A program made the position numbers and the translations under genes. Source: Mytilus edulis (taxonomy: Eukaryota > Mollusca > Bivalvia > Mytilida > Mytilidae). Taken from it: a stretch of DNA of 64,000 nucleotides. The notes under the pieces were generated by a model. It searched no databases and was not told the DNA's origin. It worked only from the letters and a program-made list of their open reading frames with translations. The first letter of the stretch is position 1. Each line of letters begins with the position of its first letter. Shown in pieces: positions 10,940 to 22,743 of the stretch. The DNA is taken from positions 93,857,917 to 93,921,916 of the forward strand of contig NC_092346.1 of NCBI RefSeq assembly GCF_963676685.1, in the 5' to 3' direction.

Positions 10940-13893
10940 TCAATTTATAAAAACTAAACATTTTCCTTGAAATTTTATCAGTTTGTTTCCCCATAAGATT
11001 TGTTGTCTAATGTTTTTAAAATTCATATTGAGTTTGGTATTATTTAAATTTTGTACTTTGAACCAAGACTTTACAATTTCTAAGTAGAACTTTGGTAAAG
11101 TTTTATGAAGATTTTGTATTGAGTAAATGTTGTCTAGATTCATGTAAAGTAGCATGAAATTAGCACCAAATTTATTAAAGTAAAATGTCGGAATTACTTT
11201 CCAGTTAGCAAAATCATCTGCAGTAAGTCTTTTGATCCATGCTATTTGTAGTGCAGTTATATAATTATCTATATCTGTCATCTTAAGCCCTCCCTCAGTA
11301 GTATTTTTGCTTAGTGTGGTTCGTTTGACTTTTTCTCGTTTACCATCCCATATAAAATTGTAGATAAGAGTTTTAAACTGTTGAATGAATTCATGTGGTA
11401 GGTTTGTGACTGAAGCTAAATATGTAAGGTTTGGTATAAGAAGAGATTTTACAACTGTTATTTTACCTATCATTGTAAGATTTCTTTTTTTCCAATTACT
11501 TATTAATTTGTCACATTTCTGTATTATTTTTTCAGTTTCAGCTTGTCACATTCAGCTCGATCTGTTCCAAAATAAACTCCTAGACTTTTTATTGGTCCTT
11601 TATTCCATGTTATATTTTCAAACTTATCTTTACAATGTTTTAATTTTCCTAACCAAATGCCCTCAGTTTTGGATCTATTTAATTTTAAACCTGACAGTGT
11701 TCCAAAGATTTCAATAATATTATGAGTGTGACGTACTTCATCTTTTGATTTTAGAAAAAGTGTTGTGTCGTCAGCTAATTGAGAAATCTTTAAACTGTGT
11801 GTTTTAGTATCTAGCTTAATTTGAAAACCTTTGATGTTGTTATCTTGTCTTATTCTGCAGGACAAATTTTCTACAGCAATAACAAAAATCAGGGAACTTA
11901 ACGGGCAGCCTTGTCTAATACCACGTTTAATGTTATATGGTGATGAGACCCACCCATTATTTAACATACAACCAGTTATGTCTTTGTACAGAGTTTTTAC
12001 CCATTTAATAAAAGAATTTGGAAGGCCAAATTTCTTGAGTACTTCATACATAAATGGCCATTCTAATGAGTCAAAGGCCTTGGAAAAATCTATGAAGAGC
12101 AATGCTCCTTCAATATTAAAGTATTCTGCATGGTCTATTATGTCTTGAATTTGACGAATGTTGAAACCTATATACCTATTTTTTATGTAACCGTTTTGGT
12201 CACTATGGATGAATTTAGTTAGTATTGGTTTAAGACGTTGTGCTAAAGAATATGCCATAAGTTTTGTATCAACATTGAGTAAAGTAATTGGTCTATAGTT
12301 GTCTAAAAGAAGTGGGTTTCCTTTTTTATATAATAAAGAGACTACTCCTATTTTTTGTAGTGTGCTCATTTCTTCCTTTTGATAGCATGTGTTAAAAACT
12401 TTAACAACAATTTCTTTTAAATTTGTCCAGAAGGTTCGATAAAATTCTACACTGAGCCCGTCGATGCCTGGTGATTTATTTAGTTTCATAGATTTAATAG
12501 CTTCTGTACGTTCTTTTATGGTAAGCTCCCCTTCTAGATTTTGAGTTTCCTCATGAGAAAGAGTTTTATCAACGTTTGTTTCTGTTATATATTTTTTTAT
12601 TTCATTTTCATTAGGATTTGTACTTTTATATAAATTTTCATAAAAGGTTTCTTCTAACTTTAAAATTTCAGATGAATCTGTTATAATTTCTCCTTTTTCA
12701 TTCGTAAGTGCAGAAATATTTTTACGAGTTTGTCTGGATTTTTCAAGGCCTATAAAAAAATTTGTGTTTTTTTCTCCTTCTTCTGTCCATTTTACACGCG
12801 ATCTAACCTGAGCTCCCTTTGCTTCATTTATGCATAGGTTCTCTAGTTTTTTCTCAGCATTGTTTATTCTATTTTGAACATTATTATCCTGTGAGTTTTG
12901 TACATTTTCATTCAATTTTTTTAATGACAGTTCTAATTTAATTATTTCATTTTTATTTTCAGCTTGTTTTTGCCTACAGTATTTGATGGTTATGTCTCTT
13001 ACTTCAGCTTTAAAAACATCCCACTTAACTCGAGGATCTACAGCCGTAGTAAGTATTTTTTGTTTGTAAGTTTGAATTAAGTTATTAATGAGCTTTTGAT
13101 ATTGTGTGTCATTCAATATACTGTTATTAATTTTAAAGAAACCTCGGCCTCTGCTTTGTGCTTTGTGTCTTAGCTTTAACGAAATTGCCCGATGATCAGT
13201 GTAAGCAATAGCAGCGGGTCTAATATCTGCTGCTGTAATATGTGGTCTTATATCGGAGCTGATAAGAAAATAATCTATTCTGCTTGCTATGTTAAAGTTA
13301 TTTTTCCTTCTCCAGGTAAACTGTCTTTTGTTTGGGTAAATTTCTCTCCATATATCAACTAACTTGTGTTTTTTTATAAATTGTTTCTAACTATTTACAG
13401 GTTTATTAAATTTTTGTGTACTCGTACTTTTTCTGTCGTTTTCAGTCAGACTTTCATTTATATCCCCACCAAGTATTAAAATGCCTAATCTATTATTTTC
13501 AATTAAGTTGTTTATTTTTTTGAAGAAAGAATTTCTATTTCTTTGTATATTTGGTGCATATACATTAACTAAAGTAAAGATGTTATTATCAAGTTCTATA
13601 TTAATTAGAATAAACCTACCCTCCTCATCTTTAATTTCATTTATTATTTTGTGATTTATGTTATCTTTAATTAAAATTGAAACACCTCTAGATAGGGAAT
13701 TGCCAAAGCTATGGTATATCTTACATTTAGTTTCACTATTTATTATATTTATGTTTTTATCAGTGAAATGGGACTCTTGAATAAACAAGATGTCACATTT
13801 TTGATTTTCACACCAAATATATAGTCTATCTCGTTTTTCTTTTTTTCCTAGCCCTTGGCAGTTCAAGGAGCAAATATTTAAATTATTACTCAT
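10940..13893 (-). pseudogene. LINE ORF2: AP endonuclease and reverse transcriptase
   Basis: The start at 13893 gives an APE-type endonuclease: SLNCQGLG, the catalytic IQESHF, LVNVYAPN, GGDIN and, further on, RIDYFLIS and TDHRAI. One in-frame TAG (13389-13387) interrupts it, after which the same frame runs to 11524. The RT has NKSPGIDGL, DNYRPITLLN, FIDFSKAFDSLEW, GIRQGCPLS and the catalytic LADDTTLF. A frameshift near 11545 moves the reading to the 11473-10940 frame, which holds the thumb (MIGKITVVKSLLIPNLTYL, FIWDGK). Catalytic residues are present, so inactivation comes from the breaks alone. Confidence 0.88.
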
Positions 13894-13926
13894 CTAAATA
13901 ATGAACTATACGTGTATTAGCAAAGA

Positions 13927-14706
13927 TTACACAGAGATATACATCAAAACTAACTGTTCTAAGTAGTTGTATACAATACAACCAAGACTAAACGTATAAT
14001 AGTGGTAATGCATGAGTATATATAGTATATATGTATCATTATAATATGTGTTTTTTACAATAATACAGTTTTGCAGCCATCTTATTGATTTTACTTTGTG
14101 CTGTAAAATTAATAGATTTAAATATGTTTTTTTTTCTTTCAAAGGTGTAAAATGTACATGTACCTGTATGTATATGGGAGCTTGATTTTCAGAAATTACT
14201 TTTTCTATTTTCAGATATTTGGATTGTTCAATAAGGATTGTTCGAGCGCTCAACGACGTTATAACTGTGATCAAATGAAACATATGCTCGACAGTTTTTG
14301 ATGACGTCTTAAACTTTCCATACAGTTGAACCTGGAAATGATATCTGATTGTGTAGAATTCTTTGGAGGTTTTTGAATGTTCACTTAAAGCTGTTGTGTG
14401 TGTCATGTGTTTTAATAAAATACAGATCTGTACTTCAAATGAATATACTGCGTCAAAAGGATTAGCATACATGTAGCTGGTTGTGGAGTATGTGTGTCTG
14501 GATAGTATGGTGAAATTCAATGTAATTAGTTTCGTACTTCCTTTGTGTGATGCGGTGTATAGTAATATACTACATATGGTTGCGTACCATATTTGCAATT
14601 TCGTAGGAATATTTAGCGATTGAAATATTTTCCAAGTATCTTTGTTTGAATTGCAGAAAATAGAAGATTCGTTTGTGCAATCAGTGCATACATGTAATAA
14701 AAGCAT
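13927..14706 (-). CDS. 259-codon ORF inside the LINE, function unknown
   Basis: A long open frame on the LINE sense strand, 34 bp before the EN-RT ORF. At this AT content stops should be frequent, so 259 open codons are unlikely by chance. I recognise no domain. The product would be rich in Thr, Ile, Tyr and His with a hydrophobic C-terminal segment. It overlaps the preceding ORF by 26 nt in another frame. It may be an extra ORF of this LINE lineage, a captured sequence, or a frame that has stayed open by chance. Confidence 0.4.
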   Translation of the reverse strand: MLLLHVCTDCTNESSIFCNSNKDTWKIFQSLNIPTKLQIWYATICSILLYTASHKGSTKLITLNFTILSRHTYSTTSYMYANPFDAVYSFEVQICILLKHMTHTTALSEHSKTSKEFYTIRYHFQVQLYGKFKTSSKTVEHMFHLITVITSLSARTILIEQSKYLKIEKVISENQAPIYIQVHVHFTPLKEKKTYLNLLILQHKVKSIRWLQNCIIVKNTYYNDTYILYILMHYHYYTFSLGCIVYNYLEQLVLMYISV

Positions 14707-15109
14707 TTAGCTGAATTAAACTAATGCAGCCTAATGACGTGAATAGTAGAACTAATGATCGTTTGTTAACTAGTGAATAAAAGTTTTTTCTTTTTGTTGG
14801 TTTAATGCTTGTGTTAAAATTATCTGTTTCTTTCAAACATATGTTTTTGTTGGTATTTTGTGAATAAACATACATATACATGTAAGATAAATTAAACATT
14901 ACACTGTTTTCTATTTCTACATCGTCAATTGAGAATGTATGATCTAGTATTGTGTCATATTTCTCTTTTTGATTGGTTAATATACATGTACTACTCTCAT
15001 GACTCTTATCAACACAAATACAATATACAATATGTATGTAAGATAAGTAATTTTCATTTTCGATATCATTATTCAAACACATATAATCTAATATAATATC
15101 GTATTCTTT
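14681..15109 (-). CDS. Short ORF with an internal ~50-residue repeat
   Basis: On the LINE sense strand between ORF1 and the 259-codon ORF. The frame is open upstream of the first ATG (15082). Two related segments follow each other: KEYDIILDY...ENENYLSYIHIVYC and KYDTILDH...EIENSVMFNLSYMYMYV, about 150 nt apart, so the region grew by internal duplication. No known domain is recognised. Confidence 0.35.
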   Translation of the reverse strand, partial: KEYDIILDYMCLNNDIENENYLSYIHIVYCICVDKSHESSTCILTNQKEKYDTILDHTFSIDDVEIENSVMFNLSYMYMYVYSQNTNKNICLKETDNFNTSIKPTKRKNFYSLVNKRSLVLLFTSLGCISLIQLNAFITCMH

Positions 15110-15369
15110 TTTTTGTTTTTTTTTTTTTTACATAATAAATAAAAGTCATGAAAAAACATAAAATGAAAACATTGTTTATGTTCGCCATAACATCAGTTGG
15201 ACACATACAATCTTTTGTTGCAAAAAGCTCTTTTTTTGTTTGTTTTTTACACTATAAATAAAAACACAGAAAAAAAGTAGATATATACAAATGTTCATGG
15301 AAATAGATAGATAATTTTACTATTTAATGTTTATAAAGTTTATGTACATTTAGTTGAGCTGGATAATAG
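15110..15369. other. Inter-ORF region of the LINE
   Basis: Contains poly-T tracts near 15105-15130 and 15230-15245 (poly-A on the LINE strand) and an imperfect repeat of ACACATAAATAAAAG-type sequence. No ORF. Confidence 0.4.
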
Positions 15370-16671
15370 TTAGGGTCCCTTTGGTTTCTGAATGTTTGAT
15401 GTTCGTTCGTGAATTTGGTCGGTTGGTGTTGTTGCCGGGCGTTTGTCTTTGCGTCCATCAGGCGTTCCAACATTGTTGTTTCCTTGGAAATGAAAGAACA
15501 ATGTTGATTGATTAGGATTCTCTTCGTTGTCTTTGTTAAGTTGTTGTGGACCGTTTTTTTGCCAGACTTTTTTTAGCTTTAGCTTTTGCCTTTTTAATTT
15601 CATTGTTATGTTTAGCTGCTGAAATGCCTTGGTGTTCAGGCTCGTTCATATTAAGAGCTGCATCCTTGTTATTTGAAGCATTGTAGCTGAAATTTGCACT
15701 TGTCACATTGAAATTTTGTAAAAAAGACGGAGACTGTTTAGTGGTTCCCATCTTTTCAGTACTTGTTTGTTTATGTTCAGATGTATTTTCATCCTCGCTT
15801 GTTGTATCTTCAGATTCATGCATGCTAGCGTTATTGACGTTGACTGGATATTCTTGGGCGTTGGCAATAACAGTCTCGAAATTTGGACATTCAGATGTCC
15901 TGGGTTATTGCATGTTGTACATACCCATTCATTTGAACACTCTCTGAGCACGTTCCCAGTTTGCAGACATTTGTTACATGTGAGGTGAGAGGAATCAGTT
16001 TTCTGCTCTTTGTGTAACAAAACGGCCATATATTTACCAATTCTGAGAGTTCTAGGTAAGACCTTTCCCATGGGTTCACAGTATAATATCATGTCTCCTG
16101 TTTGGCAATTGGTGAGTAAATCGTCAACTCTGAGTCGCTCTCTGTCTAACGTGTGGACTGTCCCTCCTAGATTTTCTACCGCCCTCATAATCTGTCCATC
16201 CGCAGAAGAGCATGGGATGTTCTTAACCCTAACACGCCAGTGATGAGGATTGTCATGATCGTATACCTTTGAATTGGGATTGCGGGTATAGATTTTCAAT
16301 TTTTTTTTACTTAAAACCAATCCCTTTGTTATTAATGTGTCTCTGTCAGTTTCAGAGTCGGGATAAATACGCCACATCCCTTTTACCCTTTGCAAACCTT
16401 TGAGGTTTCTAGAATTAACAATATGATCAATGGATTTATAAAGTTCAACATGGTTGAGAAACTGATCTATGTTTGGTTTGACATCACCAAACAGGTCTTT
16501 CTCTAGCAGGAAAACTGGTTTAACAGAACCTAGTATCTCGTGTGGGTTCATAGGGTTTTCAACCTGGTTATTGGACTTCAGACCATTTTTCACTGCGTTT
16601 TTGTATGACTCGGGTAAGTTTTTAATATGGCTGACATCAGCACTGTTGATGTCTGAACTTGCCATCTTCAA
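15370..16671 (-). pseudogene. LINE ORF1, gag-like protein with CCHC knuckles
   Basis: The start at 16671 gives an N-terminal region, then an RRM-like block (WRVRVKNIPCSSADGQIMR...LGGTVHTLD) and two zinc-knuckle motifs beginning CNKCLQTGNVLREC and CTTCNNPGH. The reading frame breaks near 15900, inside the second knuckle. The expected final Cys (ECPN) is in the next frame, which continues as an acidic then Lys-rich tail (15823-15536 and 15603-15370, with another shift near 15590). The protein would bind RNA and chaperone reverse transcription. The frameshifts make it non-functional. Confidence 0.8.
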
Positions 16672-17000
16672 TATGGTTATTTGTCCGTATATTTATAAAA
16701 GTATTGAAACAGCTAGTTATAATTCAATTGTCTACCTAGTAGGCACCTATTAGGCACCTATTCAATATACTTATGCTCTTGATTACGTCTTTAATTCTAT
16801 TGATTTTACTTGGATTTGTAGGAGCGAAAAAATTTCCGTGAAATACCTTCGGCCCCTTACGTCAATGGTCAATGATAGTGATGGTAAGGTTTTTGTATAA
16901 CACTAGGCATTTGGTCTCTTGCAGAGAGTTGTCTCATTGGAAATCATACCACCTCTTCGTTTTTGCTTGATTTTTTTTCTTCAAAAAAATGCAATCAACA
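16672..17000 (-). repeat. LINE 5' flank and fragment of the 225-bp element
   Basis: 16900-16965 is a minus-strand fragment of the TGATTGCCAATGAGACAA family (see 19466-19690), reading TTGTCTCATTGGAAATCATA on the + strand. The 5' side of the LINE at 16736-16761 has a short duplication of TAGGCACCTATT. No gene. Confidence 0.6.
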
Positions 17001-18180
17001 AACGGTACTACAACGTGTTATTATATAGAAGTTTATACATATTATCAGTTTGTAGTTAACGAACGTATGATAATCCATTTTAAACTTATTTAAATTGGGC
17101 TATCTACCTTTGCCGCCAAAAAAACGCTAATTTAAATGACATTTACCTTCTTGTTTAAATTGCACTATGCATATGAAGGTCCAATAAATACGTTATGTAT
17201 CAATACTGTCGCTTTCTTTTACGTCACTATTGATATATAATGATCCCACCCTTTTACATGACTTTTATTATGGAATTTTAACAGCGAGTCAACATTTTGA
17301 GATTGCATATTCCTGCCTTAAATCCTGGAGTGTGTAAAAAAACTGATGAAAAGTCATGAGTTAATCTCTTTAAAAATATTTTCATATTCATAATATTTTA
17401 ATAGTTGTACATAAATTATTACGATCACTAAAATTATAACTTAACTACAGACCCAGGCATGGCGACCAAGGTTGGATATAAATTTACAAAAAAACCTTAT
17501 GAACGAGACAAAGACAACTGCACTCTTCAAAAGGAAAGTTGACAATGGGGTACAAAATAGATACTACTGTCGTATATTTTGGTAAATAGTTTTCCTTATA
17601 AAACTGAATTATCAAACTCAGGAAATAAGAAAAAGAACATTGGTGCTGATCATAATTGATTTATTAAGTATAGATTCCTTTAGTTAGAATTCTGAAGTTT
17701 TATGACAATGTATTTTGATATTAAAGATGCGCAGTAGTCGCTCATATAGTGACGTACATCCTGTCATAAAACTGTGTTGCCAAAGTGTAAAGAAATGTTT
17801 ACGAAAAGTCTGCTTATAAATATATTTTAGAAAATGTTTGAGAATAAGTCTGACGTTTACCGTTTAGAGTCCTGGGATGTCTCAAAGCAGTCAATATTGT
17901 AAACTAGGAAATTGCTGAACCCATGTTGTCTCCAAATCAAATCATAATATATGCATTTTTATGTAAAAAAAATCAAACGAATAAGCATCAGATTACTGAT
18001 TCATTTTATTCTACAAATATCTTGAAATAATGAAATACACAATATCATAAATATGTAGCAAATTGAATGTAGTTACCTGTTGAGAGATGTTTTAAAGATA
18101 CTATGCCGTTGCTGTCAGTTCGTTATATTCGTTAAAAAAAGGTTTGAATATCTCACTGTTTTATATGACGTGTTAGGAAA
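17001..18180. repeat. Long direct duplication, copy 1 (partner 33370-34530)
   Basis: The two segments align over about 1.2 kb in the same orientation with moderate divergence and small indels. Diagnostic shared blocks include AAACTACAGACCCAGGCAT, AGTCGCTCATATAGTGACGT and TTGAATATCT.ACTGTTTTAT. No domain is recognised in either copy, so this may be an old segmental duplication or an unclassified repeat family. Confidence 0.8.
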
Positions 18181-19079
18181 GTCGATACTACTGTTGGTGC
18201 TCATGTTGAATGGAAGATGAATACAATATGAATACAATATGATGTGGGGGTCATCTCAAGAAGTACACATATTCTATCGTTTTTTATTACCTATATGACC
18301 ACTGAAATACGCTATATGAAGTTTCTTGTCATAATAAAAGGAGCATTTTAAAAGTTCAAAAAATATTTGTAAATCTGCATTTAAAATCAATTACACATGT
18401 TTTATTTTATTTTATTTTTTGAATAAACAAATTCTTGCAAAAAAAAGTAACTAGAGTTTTGTCCCGCCCTATGGAAACAAACTATCGTTTTACTCTCATT
18501 CTTGAACGAAAAAAAAAAGAAGATTGAAACAATGTGTATGGAAAATCACAAGTCCCCCTGCTACTTATTTTCTATTAAAGATGCAAATTTGGGATTTTGT
18601 GTTAATTTGCCTAATAACACAATCATTGCATGATTGGGTAGCATTTGTTTGATACGAAAATGAGTCCAGCACACAATTCAACTATTTGATTAAGATCGTT
18701 ACAACGATGTCTCCAAAAAGTTCCAAACGACCCTGAATGTCTTTAAACATCTTATTGCGTAATCAACATATAAACGACACTCCAACCTTTGCGTTTTCTG
18801 TCTTAAATTATGTTTCAGTTTGTAATCAATTGACTTTGAACTTGAAAATAAATTGGGTTCTAGATGTTCATTACGGGTTAAAGTCGTATGAAACCTCAAA
18901 TTAAAAAAAATTATGCATATAGTTTTTTTGACAAAATGGATAGTTGTCATTATTAAACTTATGAACATATACTTTTTTCTAAAGAAAATCTTTAATTTAT
19001 CCATATTTAGAAGAAGTTTACTTTTTTTAATTTCTTCCTTCCAGGAAGCAATTCGCCGACATATTTTCCATATTCAAAG
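18181..19079. other. Intergenic, nothing recognised
   Basis: AT-rich. A tandem GAATACAATAT pair sits at about 18217-18242 and homopolymer runs are common. The open frames are short and without domains. Confidence 0.4.
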
Positions 19080-19465
19080 TGACCTTAGCGTGATCCTTCT
19101 GGTGACCGCAACACGCATGGATCTGTCAATGCAATACACTATTATCTGATTGGACATGTTATACACGTTCTCTATATCCATACTTCCTTGTTGATACATT
19201 TCCGATATCATCTGTGAAACGATTATTCCATAACGGTCAACCAACTTGTGATGGCGTCTGTAAAATATAGGAAGGGATGATTTCAACTTCACCATTTGGA
19301 ACTTTTGATTTGATAGCTACCTTATCTTCAAGATAAGAAATGCAAGCACGGGAATATCGTATCAATTGTTAGATATACCCCGTATGCAGGTGCTGCTGGA
19401 ATGTGCGCTACTTAGAAACGGAAAGTTCACAATTGTAAAGCTGAAATCATATCTTTTGTCGTAAA

Positions 19466-19690
19466 TATAAAAAAGAAGATGTAGTATGATTGCCAATGAG
19501 ACAAATATCCACAAAAGACCAAAATGACACAGACATTAACAACTATAGGTCACCGTACGGCCTTCAACAATGAAGCAAAGCCCATACCGCATAGTCAGCT
19601 ATAAAAGGCACCGATAAGACAATGTTAAACAATTCAAACGAGAAAACTAACGGCCTTATTTATGTAGAAAAATGAACAAAAAACAAATAT
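19466..19690. mobile_element. 225-bp SINE/MITE-like insertion with GTAAA duplication
   Basis: The element (starting TATAAAAAAGAAGATGTAG, containing TGATTGCCAATGAGACAA and GGTCACCGTACGGCCTTCAA) interrupts the RT frame exactly. GTAAA stands at 19461-19465 and again at 19691-19695, and removing the element plus one copy restores a continuous Penelope-type reading. This gives its true ends and a 5-bp target-site duplication. Related partial copies lie at 16900, 21728, 35065, 36800, 36903, 40355 and 61835. I see no polymerase III boxes. Confidence 0.85.
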
Positions 19691-19933
19691 GTAAAGTTTT
19701 GTTTTCAACCGACCCTCTTTATCAACTCCTAGATGTAAGTCAATATATGAGGCCGACTAAACTGTATCTGTTGTATCCTTTATCTCTAGTTCGATGGGAT
19801 AGATGCGTTTAATGTTGTCACAAAATTTGAATCATTTAGTGATAGAACATCATCAATATAGCGGAAAGTAATATTAAAGGATATTACTAACTTCTAATCG
19901 TTCTTCCAAATAAGTTCCTGTATGAAATCAGCC

Positions 19934-19952
19934 TAATAATAATAATAATAAA
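19934..19952. repeat. (TAA)n microsatellite within the RT reading frame
   Basis: TAATAATAATAATAATAA on the + strand. On the minus strand it lengthens a Tyr run in LFLYYYYYEADF, where relatives have a single-copy YEADF-type block. The expansion keeps the frame. Confidence 0.85.
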
Positions 19953-20835
19953 GAAACAAGTCGACAGGAAGAAGGGCACAATTGGTTCCCTTTAGAATGC
20001 CGACAGTCTGTTGAAAAACACACCCTCCGAATGTAACAAATATGTTGTCAACCAAGAAATCAAGCATCTTGATAATGTCAGTTTCAAAGATTTTTTTGTT
20101 TAAATCAGAGTGATGATGGTGATTCTTTACAAAGAAGGATTTATCCCTCCCTAAGACAAGATACTTGTATTTACGTTGGCCATTCTTTTTTATGAAACAA
20201 AGCAATACCAACTCTTTCAATTTGTCTTTAAGTTTGGAATGTGGAATACTTGTGTAAAGTGTTGAAAAGTCAAATGTTTAATATTATTGCAAGATGAAAG
20301 AGAATTAGATTGTATGTACACTAGAAGATCTTTGGAATATTTTAGTATCCACATTTGATTCACGCCACCTCTGGAATAGGCAGTTTCACAATAAATTTGA
20401 AGCCCCGCTTCGAATGCTGATAAAAGAGATGTTAACAATGTAGAAAGAGGTTTCGTGGAACACTTGGAAGACCCAGCAATATACAGTTGTTTGTAAGGAC
20501 ACTTATGTAGTTTAGGTCTCCAATACAGTGATGGAAGATCCAGTTTTTCTTCTTTGGTTGAAATTCTAAAGGAACATATAATAGCGTTTAGCCCATTGCC
20601 TGGCATAATACTCGACTGAATCCATCACAATTTTGAAGTTGTTTTTCCAATTGATAGATTTAGGCTCACGGACCTTTCGATAAAACATTTCGCAGGGAAG
20701 TGTTATTGACACTGTTGAGGTCACCGGTAATTACGTAGCCAGCCGGATTATATTGGGAACTAGCACAAGTGCAATCAGGAGGTTTATACTTGAAGTCGTC
20801 AATATTGAAATCCTGCAAAAAATACATTGTACATA

Positions 20836-21727
20836 GCTTTCTTATTGGATGATAAACCCAACATCAGACCTGTGAATTATCAATCTAAATAATAAGAAGA
20901 ATTAAACATAGTGTTTCCACATTGCTAGATTTTTACGTTGATAATAATTTTGATGCCAGTAACTCCTCCTCACACAACTCATACGTTAGAATCGTGATAG
21001 TGACAGGCAATCCTGATATGCAGTTATTTAATAAATTATGTTAGCTGTTTACTCTTTACCAGTTTAATAAGTGTTACCACAAATTCAATTGCAATCTTAT
21101 CAAAGATACCAGAATTATAAGTTTATACAAATAATACGTTTTGTAACACGTTTAACAAAGCTCAAAATTACAACTGACAAAGTTGATAAAAATTAACAGT
21201 CCATCAAAATCATGAAACTGCTATACATTAACTCATAATTTCATAGAAAAACAATAGTTATTATATTTTATATTCTATAACTATTATCATTTTTTTAAAA
21301 ATAGCTCTTTTTAAACAGTTTGAGTTGGGAACCTTCCTAATTAGAAAACTACATACAAAGTATTTGTTAATCTTTTTACTCAATCAAGATGTTGCAGGAA
21401 CGACTGTTTGGTTAGACATTACCAAAGAACCATGCAGACAAAAGAGTTAATTTATGATTTGTCATACTATAACATGCCTTTTTTATTCTATCTTTTTTCA
21501 GTGCAGTCATTACTCACATGCAGTTACGTGAATACTAGTTACTGGTACGTTTCATTTTTGAAGATTGTGAAGTACCATCACAATAGGATCATAAAAAATA
21601 CACTTCACTGAATATCAGAAATTTGAAAAGTAAAATTTAGAAAACCGATAGCATTAAAATCAAAAATGCCTTGACAAAGCAACCAAAACCATCATTATAA
21701 CAGAGAAAAATTTAGTACTCAAACATA
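20836..21727. other. Intergenic, nothing recognised
   Basis: AT-rich sequence without repeats of the named families or convincing ORFs. Confidence 0.4.
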
Positions 21728-21855
21728 GAAAAAGACAAGAAGATATGGTATGAGTGCCAATGCGACGACTCTCAATCCAAGTCTCATGCGTAAAATATAA
21801 ACAATTTCAGGTCAACGTACGGCCTTCAACACGGAGCATTGACTCATGATCTTAT
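21728..21855 (+). repeat. Fragment of the 225-bp element family
   Basis: GACAAGAAGATATGGTATGA through GGTCAACGTACGGCCTTCAA matches the family defined at 19466-19690, with the middle part diverged. It is directly followed by a hammerhead-bearing repeat. Confidence 0.75.
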
Positions 21856-21929
21856 TAAAAGAAGTCAACCACAAAACACAAAACACGGCATTGTTTAGAC
21901 TAACAATTGAACTAAGACCCCTAACTATT

Positions 21930-22060
21930 CATCAAAGGTACCAGGCTTTAAATAAAAACATCAGACTCGCGTCTCGTCTACATTAGACTCACCAGTGACG
22001 CTCAGATCAAAATCAAAATAGTTATAAAGCCAAACAAGTACAAACTTGAAGAGCATTGTA
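21930..22060 (-). repeat. Hammerhead repeat B, decayed ribozyme
   Basis: Begins ATCAAAGGTACCAGG and ends GAAGAGCATTGTA like the other B copies. The ribozyme (minus strand, about 21958-22002) has CTGGTGA instead of CTGATGA and GAGA instead of GAAA, both at essential core positions, so it should not cleave. Confidence 0.8.
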
Positions 22061-22743
22061 TAAAAAAAGTAACTCCCCGAGAACAAATAGTATCATAATT
22101 AAAAATCTCGGTTACTGTATCATTATTTAAAACAAAACATTTTAAATACAATAATAATAATGAAGAGTATATGTACTTACCCTTAACGAAATTCTCTCTT
22201 TGAATCCACAGGAATCGAAATTCCGGAAGTGTATTACAAAGTTATGTAATTGGTCGTTAACTATTTAAATTCTATATATGATACATTTGAAATATCAATA
22301 ACTATTTAAACAAAATATTCTTTTCTGAGCCCATTATTTTTTTCTATTTAAAGAGTAATCAACAATTGCTTAGTTCATGATACAGTTTAATTAAAAGATT
22401 TAAACACTTGTACTATTACGTAAGGACACATATCTGAGATACATTTATTTTTCCTTAAAAAGTAAACAAAATAGAAAAAAATTGATATAAAGCCTGGTGT
22501 TTCAAAGATCATCTATATTTGTTTATAAACACAAAAGATGAAATATATGCATTTGCTTATACACTGTTTGATATTTATATAAAGAGGCTTCAGCACACCA
22601 AAACGTACACAACATTTCATATCTTATTCTTAATACAATTGTACAATGTTGTTACCCAAAATGCCGTTTTACATTCTAAAATTTACATTAAATCTACCAA
22701 TAACGACAAGTAAAGTCTCTTTGTTGATGCTCGAGGTCAAATA
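22061..22743. other. Intergenic, nothing recognised
   Basis: AT-rich, short frames only. Confidence 0.4.

Larger units (their letters stand above)
9928..16671 (-). mobile_element. L1/Tx1-type non-LTR retrotransposon, degenerate
   Basis: Read on the minus strand the order is gag-like ORF1 (16671-15370), an inter-ORF region with two overlapping ORFs (15107-13927), and ORF2 with APE endonuclease, RT and C-terminal Cys-His knuckle (13893-9928). ORF2 sequence style (LADDTTLF catalytic motif, C-terminal CDLC...H...C) fits the L1/Tx1 group. Several stops and frameshifts show it is dead. The exact 5' and 3' termini, tail and target-site duplication could not be placed. No other element interrupts it apart from possible small insertions. 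Confidence 0.85.
19080..20835 (-). pseudogene. Penelope-like reverse transcriptase, degenerate
   Basis: Minus-strand reading gives, in order, FNIDDFKYKPPDCTCAS and VITGDLN (about 20820-20690), LPSLYWRPKLHK and SKCSTKPLSTLLTSLLSA (20606-20217), YKYLVLGRDKSFF, GGCVFQQTVGILKGTNCALL (the GIPMGTNCAP block, altered), the catalytic RYIDDVLSLN near 19850, and, beyond a 225-bp insertion, DKRYDFSFTIVNFPF and VKLKSSL...RHHKLVDRYG (to about 19080). Motif order and style are those of Penelope-type RTs common in bivalves. Multiple frameshifts make it a pseudogene. Other fragments of this family lie at 37265-37870 and 39440-40460. Confidence 0.8.

Noticed and set aside
11385-12148. Plus-strand frames over the LINE RT
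   Set aside because: Antisense to the RT coding sequence with its catalytic motifs.
15708-16753. Plus-strand frames over the LINE gag-like gene
   Set aside because: Antisense shadows of the minus-strand ORF1, which has recognisable RRM-like and CCHC motifs.
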